Below are positions 27,833 through 36,735 of a DNA stretch of 64,000 nt, piece after piece (positions within the stretch are counted from its first letter, which is position 1; the number at the start of each line of letters is the position of its first letter). A model generated the notes under the pieces. It searched no databases. It was not told where the DNA came from and saw nothing but the letters and a program-made list of their open reading frames with translations. The translations under genes were made by a program, and so were the position numbers. Source of the stretch: Simplicispira psychrophila DSM 11588 (GTDB lineage Bacteria; Pseudomonadota; Gammaproteobacteria; Burkholderiales; Burkholderiaceae_C). The DNA lies in contig NZ_JHYS01000002.1 in NCBI RefSeq assembly GCF_000688255.1, forward strand, positions 1 through 64,000. Reading direction: 5' to 3'.

Positions 27833-28396
27833 TCAGACCGAAACGGTCAGCGCCAATACGCCCAGCACCAGAAAAATCAGCGCCGATACCGCGTGCACCG
27901 TGCGCAACGGCACGCGCCGCGTGATGCGCTCGCCCAGCCAGACCACCGGCGCATTGGCCAGCATCATGCCCAGCGTGGTGCCCACGACCACCCACGCCCA
28001 AGCGCTGTATTGCGCCGCCAGCATGACGGTGGTGATTTGCGTCTTGTCGCCCATCTCGGCCAGAAAAAACGCCACCACCGTGGTGCCAAACACGCCCCAG
28101 CGCGGCGCCTGTCCCGCCTCTTCATCGTCCAGCTTGTCAGGGATCAGCATCCACAGCGCCATGGCAAGGAACGACACCCCCAGCACCCAGCGCAACACCT
28201 GGGGTCCGAGCCAAGTTGTCACCCAGGCGCCAGCGGCCCCGGCCAGCGCATGGTTCAGCACCGTAGCAACAAAAATGCCCAGAACAATTGGCCAGGGCTT
28301 GCGAAAACGCGCAGCCAGAACCAAGGCCAGCAGCTGGGTCTTGTCGCCCATTTCGGCGAGGGCAACAATAAACGTAGAGACGAGGAAGGCTTCCAT
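27833..28396 (-). CDS. TMEM165/GDT1 (UPF0016) family manganese exporter
   Basis: A 187-residue membrane protein with two copies of the E-x-GDKTQ motif (ALAEMGDKTQLLALVL and FLAEMGDKTQITTVML), the hallmark of the family, and six predicted membrane segments. Bacterial members such as MneA export Mn2+. I chose ATG 28396 (MEAFLVSTF) because the longer frame runs into the riboswitch. The leader carries a yybP-ykoY-type manganese riboswitch, which supports the metal assignment. Transcribed divergently from the RRM gene at 28857. Confidence 0.92.
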   Translation of the reverse strand: MEAFLVSTFIVALAEMGDKTQLLALVLAARFRKPWPIVLGIFVATVLNHALAGAAGAWVTTWLGPQVLRWVLGVSFLAMALWMLIPDKLDDEEAGQAPRWGVFGTTVVAFFLAEMGDKTQITTVMLAAQYSAWAWVVVGTTLGMMLANAPVVWLGERITRRVPLRTVHAVSALIFLVLGVLALTVSV

Positions 28397-28434
28397 GGGG
28401 CTTTTTTCTATCCGGCCGGACAGAGGTATGAACG

Positions 28435-28481
28435 CATTGACCGCACCCCGACGCCGGCCAGTGGACGGTGTGCGGTCAATG
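28435..28481 (-). promoter_or_regulatory. Switching hairpin below the manganese riboswitch
   Basis: CATTGACCGCAC (28435-28446) is inverted as GTGCGGTCAATG (28470-28481), a 12-base stem. Its upstream arm uses the same CCATTGAC bases as the 3' side of the aptamer P1 stem, so the two structures exclude each other. No U-run follows, so control is probably translational or Rho-dependent. Confidence 0.65.
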
Positions 28482-28585
28482 GTCTCGCCAGTCCAAAGAC
28501 TGCAGTTGCCATGGAGCATGGGGCTCCAAGTGTGTTGACAGGCTGCCCCCTGCGCTGGCGCACGGGTCGGCTACTCCCCAAAGAC
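28475..28585 (-). promoter_or_regulatory. yybP-ykoY-type (Mn2+) riboswitch aptamer
   Basis: The leader contains GGGGAGTAGCC near its 5' end, GTCAACACACTTGGAGC in the middle and GGCGAGACC at its 3' end, matching the three conserved blocks of the yybP-ykoY family (GGGGAGUAG, AUAC-type loop, GGCRAGACC). P1 would be GTCTTTGG with CCATTGAC, containing two U-U mismatches. The conserved AUAC of the family reads ACAC here. It controls a GDT1-family Mn exporter, a known target of this riboswitch. Confidence 0.82.
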
Positions 28586-28856
28586 GGCGCCATCATACCG
28601 GAGCAGGGTTTCCCCGAATACCAGCTGCAGCCCGGCCTTCCAGAGCTGACTTACGGATTCACTTTCCTGCAGGTAGTTGCAAAATAAATGTAAAACGGCT
28701 ACTAAATTGACTCATAATGACCACGCTTTTCTACTTTTGTAGAGAAGCAGTTCAGTTAGCGGTGATTGGTCAGTTTCGCGTCTTTGAAGTCGTCACAGGT
28801 TTGTTGATTGCGTCGGACACTCCCATCGCGTTTTCATGTTTTTTCAGGAGTCCTTC
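28586..28856. promoter_or_regulatory. Divergent promoter region for the Mn exporter and the RRM gene
   Basis: About 270 bases without a gene. The right part is AT-rich, with a possible rightward promoter TTGACT (28709-28714), 17 bases, TCTACT. The left part holds the leftward leader start. Nothing else is recognised. Confidence 0.4.
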
Positions 28857-29264
28857 ATGGGCAACAAACTTTACGTGGGCAACCTGCCCTACACCTTCCG
28901 CGACAGCGACCTCGAGCAAACTTTCAGCCAGTACGGCTCGGTTTCCAGCGCCAAGGTCATGATGGAGCGCGATACCGGCCGCTCTAAGGGTTTCGGCTTT
29001 GTCGAAATGGGCAGCGATGCCGAAGCACAAGCCGCTATCCAAGGCGTGCATGGCCAAAACTTTGGCGGCCGTGACCTCGTGGTCAACGAAGCCCGTCCGA
29101 TGGAGCCACGTGCTCCCCGCACCGGCGGCTACGGCGGCGGCGCTGGTGGTGGCGGTGGCGGCTACGGTGGTGGTGGCGGCGGCGGCGGTTACGGCGGCGG
29201 CGGTGGCGGCCGTAGCGGTGGCGGCGGTGGTGGTGGTTACGGCGGTGGCCGTAGCAGCTACTAA
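28857..29264 (+). CDS. Glycine-rich RRM RNA-binding protein, copy 1
   Basis: A 135-residue protein with one RNA recognition motif: RNP2 KLYVGNLPY (residues 4-12) and RNP1 KGFGFVEM, followed by NEARPMEPR and a C-terminal Gly/Tyr-rich tail (GGYGGGGG). ATG 28857 follows AGGAG at 28846-28850. Homologues in cyanobacteria and Proteobacteria are cold-induced RNA-binding proteins; the role here, probably RNA chaperoning, is inference. A paralogue lies 420 bases downstream and an intrinsic terminator ends this transcript. Confidence 0.93.
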   Translation: MGNKLYVGNLPYTFRDSDLEQTFSQYGSVSSAKVMMERDTGRSKGFGFVEMGSDAEAQAAIQGVHGQNFGGRDLVVNEARPMEPRAPRTGGYGGGAGGGGGGYGGGGGGGGYGGGGGGRSGGGGGGGYGGGRSSY

Positions 29265-29308
29265 ACCAGCTCCGTGCCTGCAGGCTTGACGTCTGCATTC
29301 ACACAAAA

Positions 29309-29334
29309 AGGAACCTTCGGGTTCCTTTTTTTTT
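29309..29334 (+). terminator. Intrinsic terminator after the first RRM gene
   Basis: AAGGAACC, a TTCG tetraloop, then GGTTCC followed by nine T residues. Confidence 0.93.
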
Positions 29335-29682
29335 GCCTGCCACTCTGAATAACGCGGGCACTTTCCCGCTATCAACGCCCCTCTTTCGACACGCTTTTCT
29401 ACACCAGTCACAGAAGGTGAAAGTCCTTGCTTTTTCCCCGGCCCAGAGGAAACATGCGGACTAGCAGCGTGATTTTGCCAAGGTGTTCTGCATCACTCGG
29501 CGCAGGTGTGTGCGGTGCAAATCAAGAGGGACAAAAGCACCATGCTGCCACCGTTCACGACCGCACTGATTTGCGGCCCACAGTCATGGAGAACATCGCT
29601 TGTATGGGCGATGGTCCTTTAGATGCACTGACTGCGCCAGTCGAACTCCATCGTTGAATCAAATATTTTGAGGAGTCCCTTC
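29335..29682. other. Intergenic region ahead of the second RRM gene
   Basis: Nearly 350 bases between terminator and start. It should hold the promoter of the second RRM gene and a leader. A 76-codon frame at 29427-29657 has no ribosome binding site or protein-like composition and is not called. No structured RNA is recognised. Confidence 0.5.
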
Positions 29683-30234
29683 ATGGGCAACAAACTGTAT
29701 GTTGGCAACTTGCCCTATGGGGTGCGCGATCTGGATCTGCAACAGGCATTTGGTCAATTTGGCCAAGTCAACAGCGTCAAGGTGATGGTAGAGCACGATA
29801 CCGGTCGATCCAAAGGCTTCGGTTTTGTCGAAATGGGCAGTGGTACCGAGGCACAAAATGCCATCCGGGGCATGAATGGCCAATCCATGGGTGGCCGCAA
29901 CGTTGTCGTCAATGAAGCGCGGCCCATGGAAGCACGTCCACCACGCAGTGGAGCCGGCTTTGGTGGCGGCTACGGTGGTGCTAATGGTGGTGTCGGCTAC
30001 GGCGCTGGACGCGGCGAAGGTGGCTATGGCGGCGGTCGCGGCAGCGAAGCCAGCCCAGGGGGTGGCTACAGCGGGGGTCGCAATGAAGGCGGTTTTCGCA
30101 GCCCCTACAGCAATGGCCAACGCGGCGGTGGCAGTCGCAGTCGCAGTGGTGGTGGTGGTGGTGGTGGTGGTGGTGGTGGTGGTGGTGGTGGTGGTGGTGG
30201 TGGTGGTGGCTACGATGGCGGCAACCGCTACTGA
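29683..30234 (+). CDS. Glycine-rich RRM RNA-binding protein, copy 2, with (GGT)20 tract
   Basis: A 183-residue paralogue of the preceding RRM protein: identical MGNKLYVGNLPY start and KGFGFVEMGS, same NEARPMEAR hinge, then a longer Gly/Arg-rich tail with Arg-Gly and Arg-Ser repeats (GRGEGGYGGGRG, SRSRSGGG). ATG 29683 follows AGGAG at 29671-29675, and the bases around both starts are conserved between copies. Near the C-terminus 20 GGT codons in a row encode glycine. Tandem duplication followed by divergence of the tail is likely. Confidence 0.92.
   Translation: MGNKLYVGNLPYGVRDLDLQQAFGQFGQVNSVKVMVEHDTGRSKGFGFVEMGSGTEAQNAIRGMNGQSMGGRNVVVNEARPMEARPPRSGAGFGGGYGGANGGVGYGAGRGEGGYGGGRGSEASPGGGYSGGRNEGGFRSPYSNGQRGGGSRSRSGGGGGGGGGGGGGGGGGGGGGYDGGNRY
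30148..30210 (+). repeat. (GGT)20 microsatellite in the second RRM gene
   Basis: Twenty uninterrupted GGT triplets (30148-30207), then GGC. The repeat is in frame and encodes glycine, so slippage changes tail length without frameshifts. Confidence 0.95.
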
Positions 30235-30388
30235 ACGCCTGAAGCCTCTCCAAAAAAATTCCAGCCAGCCATTTTTGCTATATATTTAATAGCTATATAC
30301 GCTTATATTGCAAAGGCTTGAAGGCATTTTCTTGTTTTTGAGCGCACCAGCAACGTGCCCTTACGGGGCAAAGTGCACATCGCTTTCG

Positions 30389-31000
30389 TCAACGCCCGGG
30401 CATCAGCATACCGCGCACCTTTCCGCGCAACTGCAGCACCTGTTCCAGGTTGTCATAAGCCATGGTATCGGCAGTGAACTGGTCACGCCCGCGTGTGATG
30501 ACGACCGGCTGGTTGGAGCTGACCCGCTCGGTTTTCGGCCAGATATACAGGAATTCACTCCGAAACTCTAAACGCGGCAGCGCTCGCCCGCCGGCGGGCA
30601 CCATGGCATCGCGCGTCACCACGGCGTTGCCAAACAGCTGCACTTCAGAGCCATCGGCATTGGTTAGCGCACGGTTGGCGGTGGCGTGGGTCAGGCGTCC
30701 GTTGGGGGCCAGCGAGCGCATCCGCGCCTGGTCAATGTCAAGCGTGTCCGTGTCCGGAAAATGGCGCGCCAGATCGCCCTGCACTTCACTTTGCAGGCGT
30801 CCGCTAGCATCAAAATTTTTGACTGAAAAATCAGTCATGAAATAGTCGGCTTCATGGCGGGGCGCAGCCACCACCGTGGGCGCCGCAGCTTGTGGGGCGT
30901 TGCGCACCAGCCACCATGTGCCCAGCGCCAACAGTCCCATCAGAATGACGGGCAGATACAGGGTCACCCCTTCCCAGCCCCGGCGCGCCAGGCTGGTCAT
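30389..31000 (-). CDS. lptC: LPS export ABC transporter periplasmic protein LptC
   Basis: A 203-residue bitopic protein with one N-terminal membrane helix (YLPVILMGLLALGTWWLV) and a periplasmic beta-jellyroll (DYFMTDFSVKNFDASGRLQSEV, VQLFGNAVVTRD). LptC passes lipopolysaccharide from LptBFG to LptA. Its ATG overlaps the kdsC stop, so the two are coupled. The usual downstream genes lptA and lptB are not here: the next gene is a convergent RRM gene. The sequence itself looks intact. Confidence 0.92.
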   Translation of the reverse strand: MTSLARRGWEGVTLYLPVILMGLLALGTWWLVRNAPQAAAPTVVAAPRHEADYFMTDFSVKNFDASGRLQSEVQGDLARHFPDTDTLDIDQARMRSLAPNGRLTHATANRALTNADGSEVQLFGNAVVTRDAMVPAGGRALPRLEFRSEFLYIWPKTERVSSNQPVVITRGRDQFTADTMAYDNLEQVLQLRGKVRGMLMPGR

Positions 31001-31542
31001 GTGCAGTACGGCGCCAGCAGCGTGGCGTACTGGCCGCTGGCGACCAGCAGCAGATCACACAGCTGGCGTACGGCACCCTCGCCACCGCGTGCCGCAGTGA
31101 TGTAGTGCGCCACGGCCAGCACCTCCTGCTGGGCGTTGGCCGGCGCGCAGGCCAGAGCACTGCGGCGCATCATGGGCAGGTCGGGCCAGTCATCGCCCAT
31201 GGCAGCGGCCTGCGACCATTGCAAGCCCAGCGTGGTCAGAATTTGTTCGGCAGCGGGGCGCTTGTCTTCGGTACCGAACACCGCGTGCTCCACCCCCAGC
31301 GCACGCAGGCGCAAGCGCAACGGAGCCGAGTCGCGCCCGGTGATCACCGCCGGCGTGATGCCAGCCTTTTGCAGCAATTTGAGGCCATGGCCGTCCAACG
31401 TGTTGAAACGCTTGAGGGTTTCGCCGCTTTCACTGAAATAGATGCCGCCATCGGTCAGCACGCCATCGACATCAAAAAAGGCCACGCGCACCTCTTGCGC
31501 ACGCAACAACAACTCAGGCTCAAATTGCAGAACTGGGATCAT
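30997..31542 (-). CDS. kdsC: 3-deoxy-D-manno-octulosonate 8-phosphate phosphatase
   Basis: A 181-residue HAD phosphatase that converts Kdo-8-P to Kdo for lipid A core assembly. Motifs: FFDVDGVLTDGGIYFSESG (catalytic aspartates), VITGRDSAPLRLRLRALG, and MGDDWPDLPMM. It has no cap insertion, typical for the tetrameric KdsC type. Encoded between kdsD and lptC; starts 10 bases after the kdsD stop. Confidence 0.95.
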   Translation of the reverse strand: MIPVLQFEPELLLRAQEVRVAFFDVDGVLTDGGIYFSESGETLKRFNTLDGHGLKLLQKAGITPAVITGRDSAPLRLRLRALGVEHAVFGTEDKRPAAEQILTTLGLQWSQAAAMGDDWPDLPMMRRSALACAPANAQQEVLAVAHYITAARGGEGAVRQLCDLLLVASGQYATLLAPYCT

Positions 31543-31552
31543 GGGGTGATTT

Positions 31553-32554
31553 TCAGATGACTTTGGCGCGCATCAGGTCGCCGATATGCACCATGCCGAC
31601 CAGGTACGCATCGGCGTCGAGCACCAACACCCCGGTAATGCCGTGCGCTTCCATCAGGGCCGCAGCGTCAGCGGCCAACGCATCACAGGCAATGGTGCGC
31701 GGATGTGGATGCATGACCTGGACGGCGGTGACGCCGCGCAAATCGGCACCGGCTTCGATGCGGCGACGCAAATCACCATCGGTGAAGATGCCCAAAACCC
31801 GCTCCTGCGCATCTACCACGGCGGCAGCGCCCAGGCCTTTGGCACTCATTTCGCGCATCAACTCGCTGAAGCTGGCCTGTGCCAGTACGCGCGGCACTTG
31901 ATCACCGGCCCGCATGATGTCGCTGACATGGGTGAGCAGCTTGCGCCCGAGCGCACCACCAGGGTGCGAACGGGCAAAATCCTCGGCCCGAAAGCCGCGT
32001 GCATCGAGCAAGGCGACGGCCAGTGCGTCGCCCAACGCCAGTTGCGCGGTGGTGCTGGCGGTGGGCGCCAGGTTGAGCGGGCAGGCTTCGCGCTCAACAC
32101 TGCAGTCCAGTGCCACATCGGCGTGGCGTGCCAGCGTCGATTGCGCGTTTCCAGTAATGGCGATCAGCGGCGCCCCCAGGCGCTTGAGCACCGGCAGGAT
32201 GGCGGTCAATTCGGCACTTTCGCCGCTGTTGGATATCGCCAGCACCACGTCTTGCGCCGTGACCATGCCCAGGTCGCCATGGCTGGCCTCAGCCGGGTGG
32301 ACAAACATGGCCGGCGTACCGGTGGAGGCCAGCGTGGCCGCAATCTTGCGCCCGACATGGCCGCTTTTGCCCATGCCCATGACCACCACACGACCCGGTA
32401 TCTGCAGTATTTTTTCTACCGCCTGGGCAAAGCGCGCGTCCAGACACTGGCCCAGTCTGAGCAGCGCAGCGGCTTCAATGGCAAAAGTTTCGCGCGCCAA
32501 GCGCAGGGCCTGGTCGGCGTCAAAAGGGGGCAAAACGCCGGCGGCAGGAGTCAT
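31553..32554 (-). CDS. kdsD: Arabinose-5-phosphate isomerase (KdsD/KpsF/GutQ family)
   Basis: A 333-residue enzyme that makes arabinose 5-phosphate for Kdo. An N-terminal SIS domain (VVVMGMGKSGHVGRKIAATL, HPAEASHGDLGMV, ISNSGESAELTAILP) is followed by two CBS domains (VLGIFTDGDLRRRIEAG and LVGMVHIGDLMRA). First gene of the kdsD-kdsC-lptC transcript and divergent from the antiporter gene at 32602. Confidence 0.96.
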   Translation of the reverse strand: MTPAAGVLPPFDADQALRLARETFAIEAAALLRLGQCLDARFAQAVEKILQIPGRVVVMGMGKSGHVGRKIAATLASTGTPAMFVHPAEASHGDLGMVTAQDVVLAISNSGESAELTAILPVLKRLGAPLIAITGNAQSTLARHADVALDCSVEREACPLNLAPTASTTAQLALGDALAVALLDARGFRAEDFARSHPGGALGRKLLTHVSDIMRAGDQVPRVLAQASFSELMREMSAKGLGAAAVVDAQERVLGIFTDGDLRRRIEAGADLRGVTAVQVMHPHPRTIACDALAADAAALMEAHGITGVLVLDADAYLVGMVHIGDLMRAKVI

Positions 32555-32601
32555 GCGCTGATTCTATCGGCGCAGGCCCAGAGCTCCGCTAGCATTCAGG
32601 G

Positions 32602-34587
32602 ATGTCCTCACTTGCCCTGACCCTGCTTTATCTGCTAGCTGCAGTGCTGGGTGTCGTTGTCTGCCGCAGCCTCAAACTCCCCCCCATGCTGGGCTATCTG
32701 GCTGCGGGCGTAATGATCGGACCCCACGCGCTGGCACTGGCACAAAACTCCGAAAGCGTACGCCACCTAGGCGAATTTGGCGTGGTCTTCCTGATGTTTG
32801 CCATTGGCCTGGAGTTCAGCCTCCCCAAATTGCGCGCCATGCGGCGCAATGTGTTTGGCCTGGGCTTGTTTCAGGTAGCCCTGACCATGGGCTTGGGCTT
32901 TGGCGGCACTTTGTTGCTCGCGGCATTTTTTGGTGGCGTCTGGGATGTGAGTTGGCAGACGGCGTTGGCGCTGTCAGGCACCCTGTCCATGAGCAGTACC
33001 GCCATTGTGGTCAAACTGATGGCCGAGCGGGCCGAGCTGGAAACCGATCATGGCCGGCGTATTTTGGGCATCTTGCTGTTCCAGGACTTGGCCGTGGTGC
33101 CGCTGCTGGTGCTGATTCCCGCATTGGGTTCATCGCCCGATCAGTTGCTGGCGGCGCTGGGCATGGCGCTGTTCAAAGCCGCAATCCTGGTGGCGGTACT
33201 GCTGACTGGCGGACAGGGCGTGATGCGCTGGTGGCTCACCTTGGTGGCGCGGCGCAAGAGCGAAGAGCTGTTCATGCTGAACCTGCTGCTGATCACACTA
33301 GGGCTGGCCTGGCTGACCGATCTGGCAGGTCTGAGCTTGGCACTGGGCGCCTTCATTGCCGGCGTGCTGGTGTCAGAAACCGAATATCGCCATCAGGTGG
33401 GTACCGATATCCGGCCCTTTCACGATGTGCTGCTGGGGCTGTTTTTCATCACCATCGGCATGATGCTGGACTGGCACATCCTGCTGGAGCAATGGGCACT
33501 GGTGCTGAGCCTGCTGCTGGTACCGCTGGTGCTCAAGACCGGCATCATTTTGCTGCTGGCACGGATGATGGGCGCCACCACCGGAGTAGCGATGCGCACC
33601 GGCCTGTATCTGGCGCAGGCCGGCGAATTTGGTTTTGTGCTGCTGTCGCTGACCCAGGACAACGGCTTGGTACGCCCAGCCCTGATGAATCCGATTTTGG
33701 CAGCGATGGTGCTGTCGATGCTGGCCACGCCGTTTTTGATCCTGTATAGCAACCAGATTGTGATGAAGCTGGTGGCCAGCGACTGGCTACACCAGTCGCT
33801 GCAGATGACCACCATTGCGCGCAAATCGATTGACAGCAGCAAGCATGTGATCATCTGCGGCTATGGCCGCTGCGGACAAAATTTGGCCCGTATGCTGGAG
33901 GCCGAAGGCATTCCGTACATGGCGCTCGACCTGGACCCCGACCGTGTGCGCCAAGCCGCTGCGGCGGGCGATTCCGTCGTCTACGGCGACGCCACGCGGC
34001 TGCAGGCGCTGGTGGCCGCCGGTCTGGTGCGGGCCAGCGCAGTGGCCTTGACCTACCGGGATGTTCCCGCCTCCCTCAAGGTGCTGGCCAATATCAGCTC
34101 CCACGCGCCCCATGTGCCGGTGGTGGTGCGCACCCAGGACGACACCTACCTCGACCGCCTGCAGGCTGCTGGCGCCACCGAAGTGGTGCCTGAAGCCATC
34201 GAGGGCTCATTGATGCTGGCGGGCCATGCGCTGGCACTGGTCGGCGTGCCGATGCGCCGCGTGATCCGGCTGCTGCAGGACCAGCGTGAAGCGCGCTACA
34301 AACTGCTGCGCGGGTATTTTCATGGTGCCGATGACGATACCGTCAACGAACGCGATCAGGCCCGCCTGTCCAGCGTCACGCTGCCCCCGGGGGCGCACAC
34401 CCTGGGTCAGCCCCTGGGTGAGCTGGCCTTGCACGCCATGGGCGTGGAAGTGGTGAATCTGCGCCATGGCAATGGCCGCATGGCCACACCCAGCGACGAC
34501 ATGGTGCTGGCTGAGGGCGATACCTTGGTACTGTCGGGCTATCCCACCGCACTGGCAGTAGCGCAAGACAAGCTATTGCGGGGTTGA
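32602..34587 (+). CDS. CPA2-family cation:proton antiporter (KefB/YbaL type)
   Basis: A 661-residue membrane protein. The first 400 residues form a Na+/H+ exchanger domain with about 12 helices ([45 protein letters not shown]). Then a TrkA-N nucleotide-binding domain ([20 protein letters not shown]) and a TrkA-C domain at the end ([19 protein letters not shown]). It would exchange K+ or Na+ for protons, gated by bound nucleotide. Gene order kef-like next to kdsD is common in Burkholderiales. Starts at ATG 32602. Confidence 0.93.
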   Translation: MSSLALTLLYLLAAVLGVVVCRSLKLPPMLGYLAAGVMIGPHALALAQNSESVRHLGEFGVVFLMFAIGLEFSLPKLRAMRRNVFGLGLFQVALTMGLGFGGTLLLAAFFGGVWDVSWQTALALSGTLSMSSTAIVVKLMAERAELETDHGRRILGILLFQDLAVVPLLVLIPALGSSPDQLLAALGMALFKAAILVAVLLTGGQGVMRWWLTLVARRKSEELFMLNLLLITLGLAWLTDLAGLSLALGAFIAGVLVSETEYRHQVGTDIRPFHDVLLGLFFITIGMMLDWHILLEQWALVLSLLLVPLVLKTGIILLLARMMGATTGVAMRTGLYLAQAGEFGFVLLSLTQDNGLVRPALMNPILAAMVLSMLATPFLILYSNQIVMKLVASDWLHQSLQMTTIARKSIDSSKHVIICGYGRCGQNLARMLEAEGIPYMALDLDPDRVRQAAAAGDSVVYGDATRLQALVAAGLVRASAVALTYRDVPASLKVLANISSHAPHVPVVVRTQDDTYLDRLQAAGATEVVPEAIEGSLMLAGHALALVGVPMRRVIRLLQDQREARYKLLRGYFHGADDDTVNERDQARLSSVTLPPGAHTLGQPLGELALHAMGVEVVNLRHGNGRMATPSDDMVLAEGDTLVLSGYPTALAVAQDKLLRG

Positions 34588-34648
34588 ACGCAGACTGCCG
34601 CCGCTTGTCAGCGCCTGTTTACACTGGCGCTTTCCTCCGCACGCCGCC

Positions 34649-35203
34649 ATGCAAAACCTCCGTATCAACGACTACCTTCGCCAGCACATCCGCACCGTAC
34701 CCGACTGGCCCGTTCCGGGCGTGCAGTTTCGCGACATCACGCCGCTGCTGCAGAACCCCAAAGTGTTCCGGGTGCTGATCGATGCCTTTGTGCACCGCTA
34801 CATGGACAGCGCATTGCGCCCGGACGTGGTCGCCGGGCTGGATGCACGCGGCTTCATTTTGGGCGCGGTGGTGGCCTACGAGCTCAATATCGGTTTTGTG
34901 CCGATCCGCAAGAAAGGCAAACTGCCCTTCACCACCGTAGCGGAAACTTACGAACTGGAATACGGCAGCGCCACCGTCGAGCTGCACGCCGACGCGGTCA
35001 AACCCGGCGACCGGGTGTTGCTGATTGACGACCTGATTGCCACCGGCGGCACCATGATGGCCGGACGCAAACTGCTGGAAAGGCTGGGCGCCACCGTCAT
35101 GGAAGGCGCCGCCATTGTCGATCTACCCGAACTGGGGGGATCAGAGCGTCTGAAAGACAGTGGCTTGCCGCTGTTCACGCTGGTGGATTTCGCCGGCCAT
35201 TAA
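34649..35203 (+). CDS. apt: Adenine phosphoribosyltransferase
   Basis: A 184-residue purine-salvage enzyme making AMP from adenine and PRPP. Seen: [35 protein letters not shown], the flexible loop RKKGKLP, and the PRPP-binding [14 protein letters not shown]. Start [14 protein letters not shown] fits the family length. Likely cotranscribed with or just after the antiporter (61-base gap). Confidence 0.97.
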   Translation: MQNLRINDYLRQHIRTVPDWPVPGVQFRDITPLLQNPKVFRVLIDAFVHRYMDSALRPDVVAGLDARGFILGAVVAYELNIGFVPIRKKGKLPFTTVAETYELEYGSATVELHADAVKPGDRVLLIDDLIATGGTMMAGRKLLERLGATVMEGAAIVDLPELGGSERLKDSGLPLFTLVDFAGH

Positions 35204-35225
35204 GGGAATGCGACGCCCGTGCGCT

Positions 35226-36053
35226 TTACAACTCGCCGTACTGGGTATTGCTGAGACTTTGCGCCCGGCTGTCCTGTTCCGGCATCACCGTATCGGCGAA
35301 ATCGCTGCTGGGCGCAGGACGACGCGGACCCGAGCGCTGCGGCACACCGGGCGTAGGAGCCGCCGGCGTGCGGGCGGCTGCAGCGGCGGCCAGGGCCTGT
35401 TTGAATGCAGCCACTTCATCCGCTTCGATGGGGTCAAAACGTGGCGCCACCAAACGCACCGGTGCGGCTGCTGCACTGGGGCGATCCAGGGGCGCAGGCA
35501 TCGAAGGGCGCACCGCAACAGAACTGGGAGCAGGGCGTGCCACATCTGGCACGCGCGCGCCGGTCGCCGGGGAATGGTGCGCATGGGCAGCGGGCAAAGC
35601 GGTGACTTTTTGCGCAACACCGGCCCCCACCAACTCGTTGATGCGCCAGTACACGGCCGTGACAGCAATGTTGTAACGCGCTTTGGCTGTCTGGGCGATC
35701 AAGGTCTCGATCTCGCTCAAACGCACGGTCTCGCCACCAAATTCGCGCGCCAGATCCATCATCACCAAAAACTGCAGGCCGCGCGGATCCAGCGACAGCA
35801 CCTTGAATTTATAACTAGCCGACAACACTCCCGCGCACACCATGGCATCGCGTACGACGATGTAGAGCAGTTCCCGCCGCTCCATGCGTTCGTTTTTGGT
35901 GGCTGCAGCCTGTTCGGGCACCGGGGACACGGGCGACGGCTTGTGGGTGCGACCCGGCTGGGAGACGGGCGCACCGGCATTCAATGGAGCTGAAGGCTGG
36001 GGCGACCGCCGCTTAACGGAGGGTTTGCGCATGAACCAGCTGAAAAATGACAT
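35226..36053 (-). CDS. Hypothetical protein with Pro/Ala-rich ends
   Basis: A 275-residue protein. I chose ATG 36053 (MSFFSWFMRK) over a longer frame. The N-terminal 55 residues are basic and proline-rich; a compact alpha-helical middle (residues 60-140: RRELLYIVVRDAMVCAGVL, LVMMDLAREFGGETVRLSEIE, ITAVYWRINELVGAG-like) may be a small domain; the C-terminal half is low-complexity Ala/Pro. I do not recognise it. It converges with apt. Possibly a lineage-specific regulatory or scaffold protein. Confidence 0.75.
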   Translation of the reverse strand: MSFFSWFMRKPSVKRRSPQPSAPLNAGAPVSQPGRTHKPSPVSPVPEQAAATKNERMERRELLYIVVRDAMVCAGVLSASYKFKVLSLDPRGLQFLVMMDLAREFGGETVRLSEIETLIAQTAKARYNIAVTAVYWRINELVGAGVAQKVTALPAAHAHHSPATGARVPDVARPAPSSVAVRPSMPAPLDRPSAAAAPVRLVAPRFDPIEADEVAAFKQALAAAAAARTPAAPTPGVPQRSGPRRPAPSSDFADTVMPEQDSRAQSLSNTQYGEL

Positions 36054-36162
36054 GGCTTTCTTTCTGCGGACAACACAATGTAAATCCGAAAAGAGTGTAC
36101 CGTGTGCTCCCCCCGCCGCCCCCTTCGACCACAGCGCCAACGCGTGCAGCCCACCGCAAGTG

Positions 36163-36654
36163 TCAGGTCGCCGCAACGCGGCGGCGACGATTGCTCAGCC
36201 GCCGGGCCAACACCGATCCGGCCGCCATCGCCAGTCCGAGGGCCAGCGCCGGCTGGCGATTACTCAACTCGGTAAAGCGCAACGTCGTCAAACCCCACAA
36301 TTTGCTCGCTGCTGCCGCCTGCACCGAGGCACTGCGCGGGCGGTGCGAAAAAAACGCCCCTTCACCGACCACCGAACCACTGCCGACGATGGCCAGGCGC
36401 AAGCGCCCTTTGTCGTCTTCATAGTGGACGCTAAGGCTGCCACTTTCGATCAGATAGAGCGTGCGGTCACTGGCACCCCGGGTAAAAAGCACTTGCCCCG
36501 CCGCCAGCGGACACAACTGCAGATAAGGAAACAAGACACTCCATTGCGCGGGCGAGAACGGATCGCTCATGCGGTCTTCGGCACCGGCCTGGGCCAAGGT
36601 GCTGATCAGACCTTCAAGGGTTGCCTGGGTGGCGAAAGAGGGAACTGCATTCAT
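36163..36654 (-). CDS. Cyclic nucleotide-binding domain protein
   Basis: A 163-residue protein with a single cNMP-binding beta-roll: PFSPAQWSVLFPYLQLCPLAAGQ, LYLIESGSLSVHYED, and the phosphate-binding cassette VVGEGAFFSHRPRSASVQA. There is no C-terminal helix-turn-helix, so it is not a Crp-type transcription factor; it ends in a basic RRLSNRRRRV tail. The partner it regulates is unknown. Lies downstream of mnmE on the same strand, 81 bases away. Confidence 0.85.
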   Translation of the reverse strand: MNAVPSFATQATLEGLISTLAQAGAEDRMSDPFSPAQWSVLFPYLQLCPLAAGQVLFTRGASDRTLYLIESGSLSVHYEDDKGRLRLAIVGSGSVVGEGAFFSHRPRSASVQAAAASKLWGLTTLRFTELSNRQPALALGLAMAAGSVLARRLSNRRRRVAAT

Positions 36655-36735
36655 AGGTGGCCAAAGCTAACGGGGTTGCGTGCGCCGCACAAGTACACCT
36701 TACTGCTACTTACAAAGCAGCGATACCAAGGCCGC

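Noticed and set aside
29411..29460. GGTGAAAGTCC and GAGGAAAC motifs recalling group II intron domain I
   Set aside because: Only short fragments match, no domain V hairpin and no reverse transcriptase are present.
29427..29657. A 76-codon open frame between the two RRM genes
   Set aside because: No ribosome binding site, no conserved motif, and the position is better explained as a leader and promoter region.
30148..30210. CRISPR-like periodic repeat
   Set aside because: It is a pure GGT triplet run in a coding frame with no spacers.
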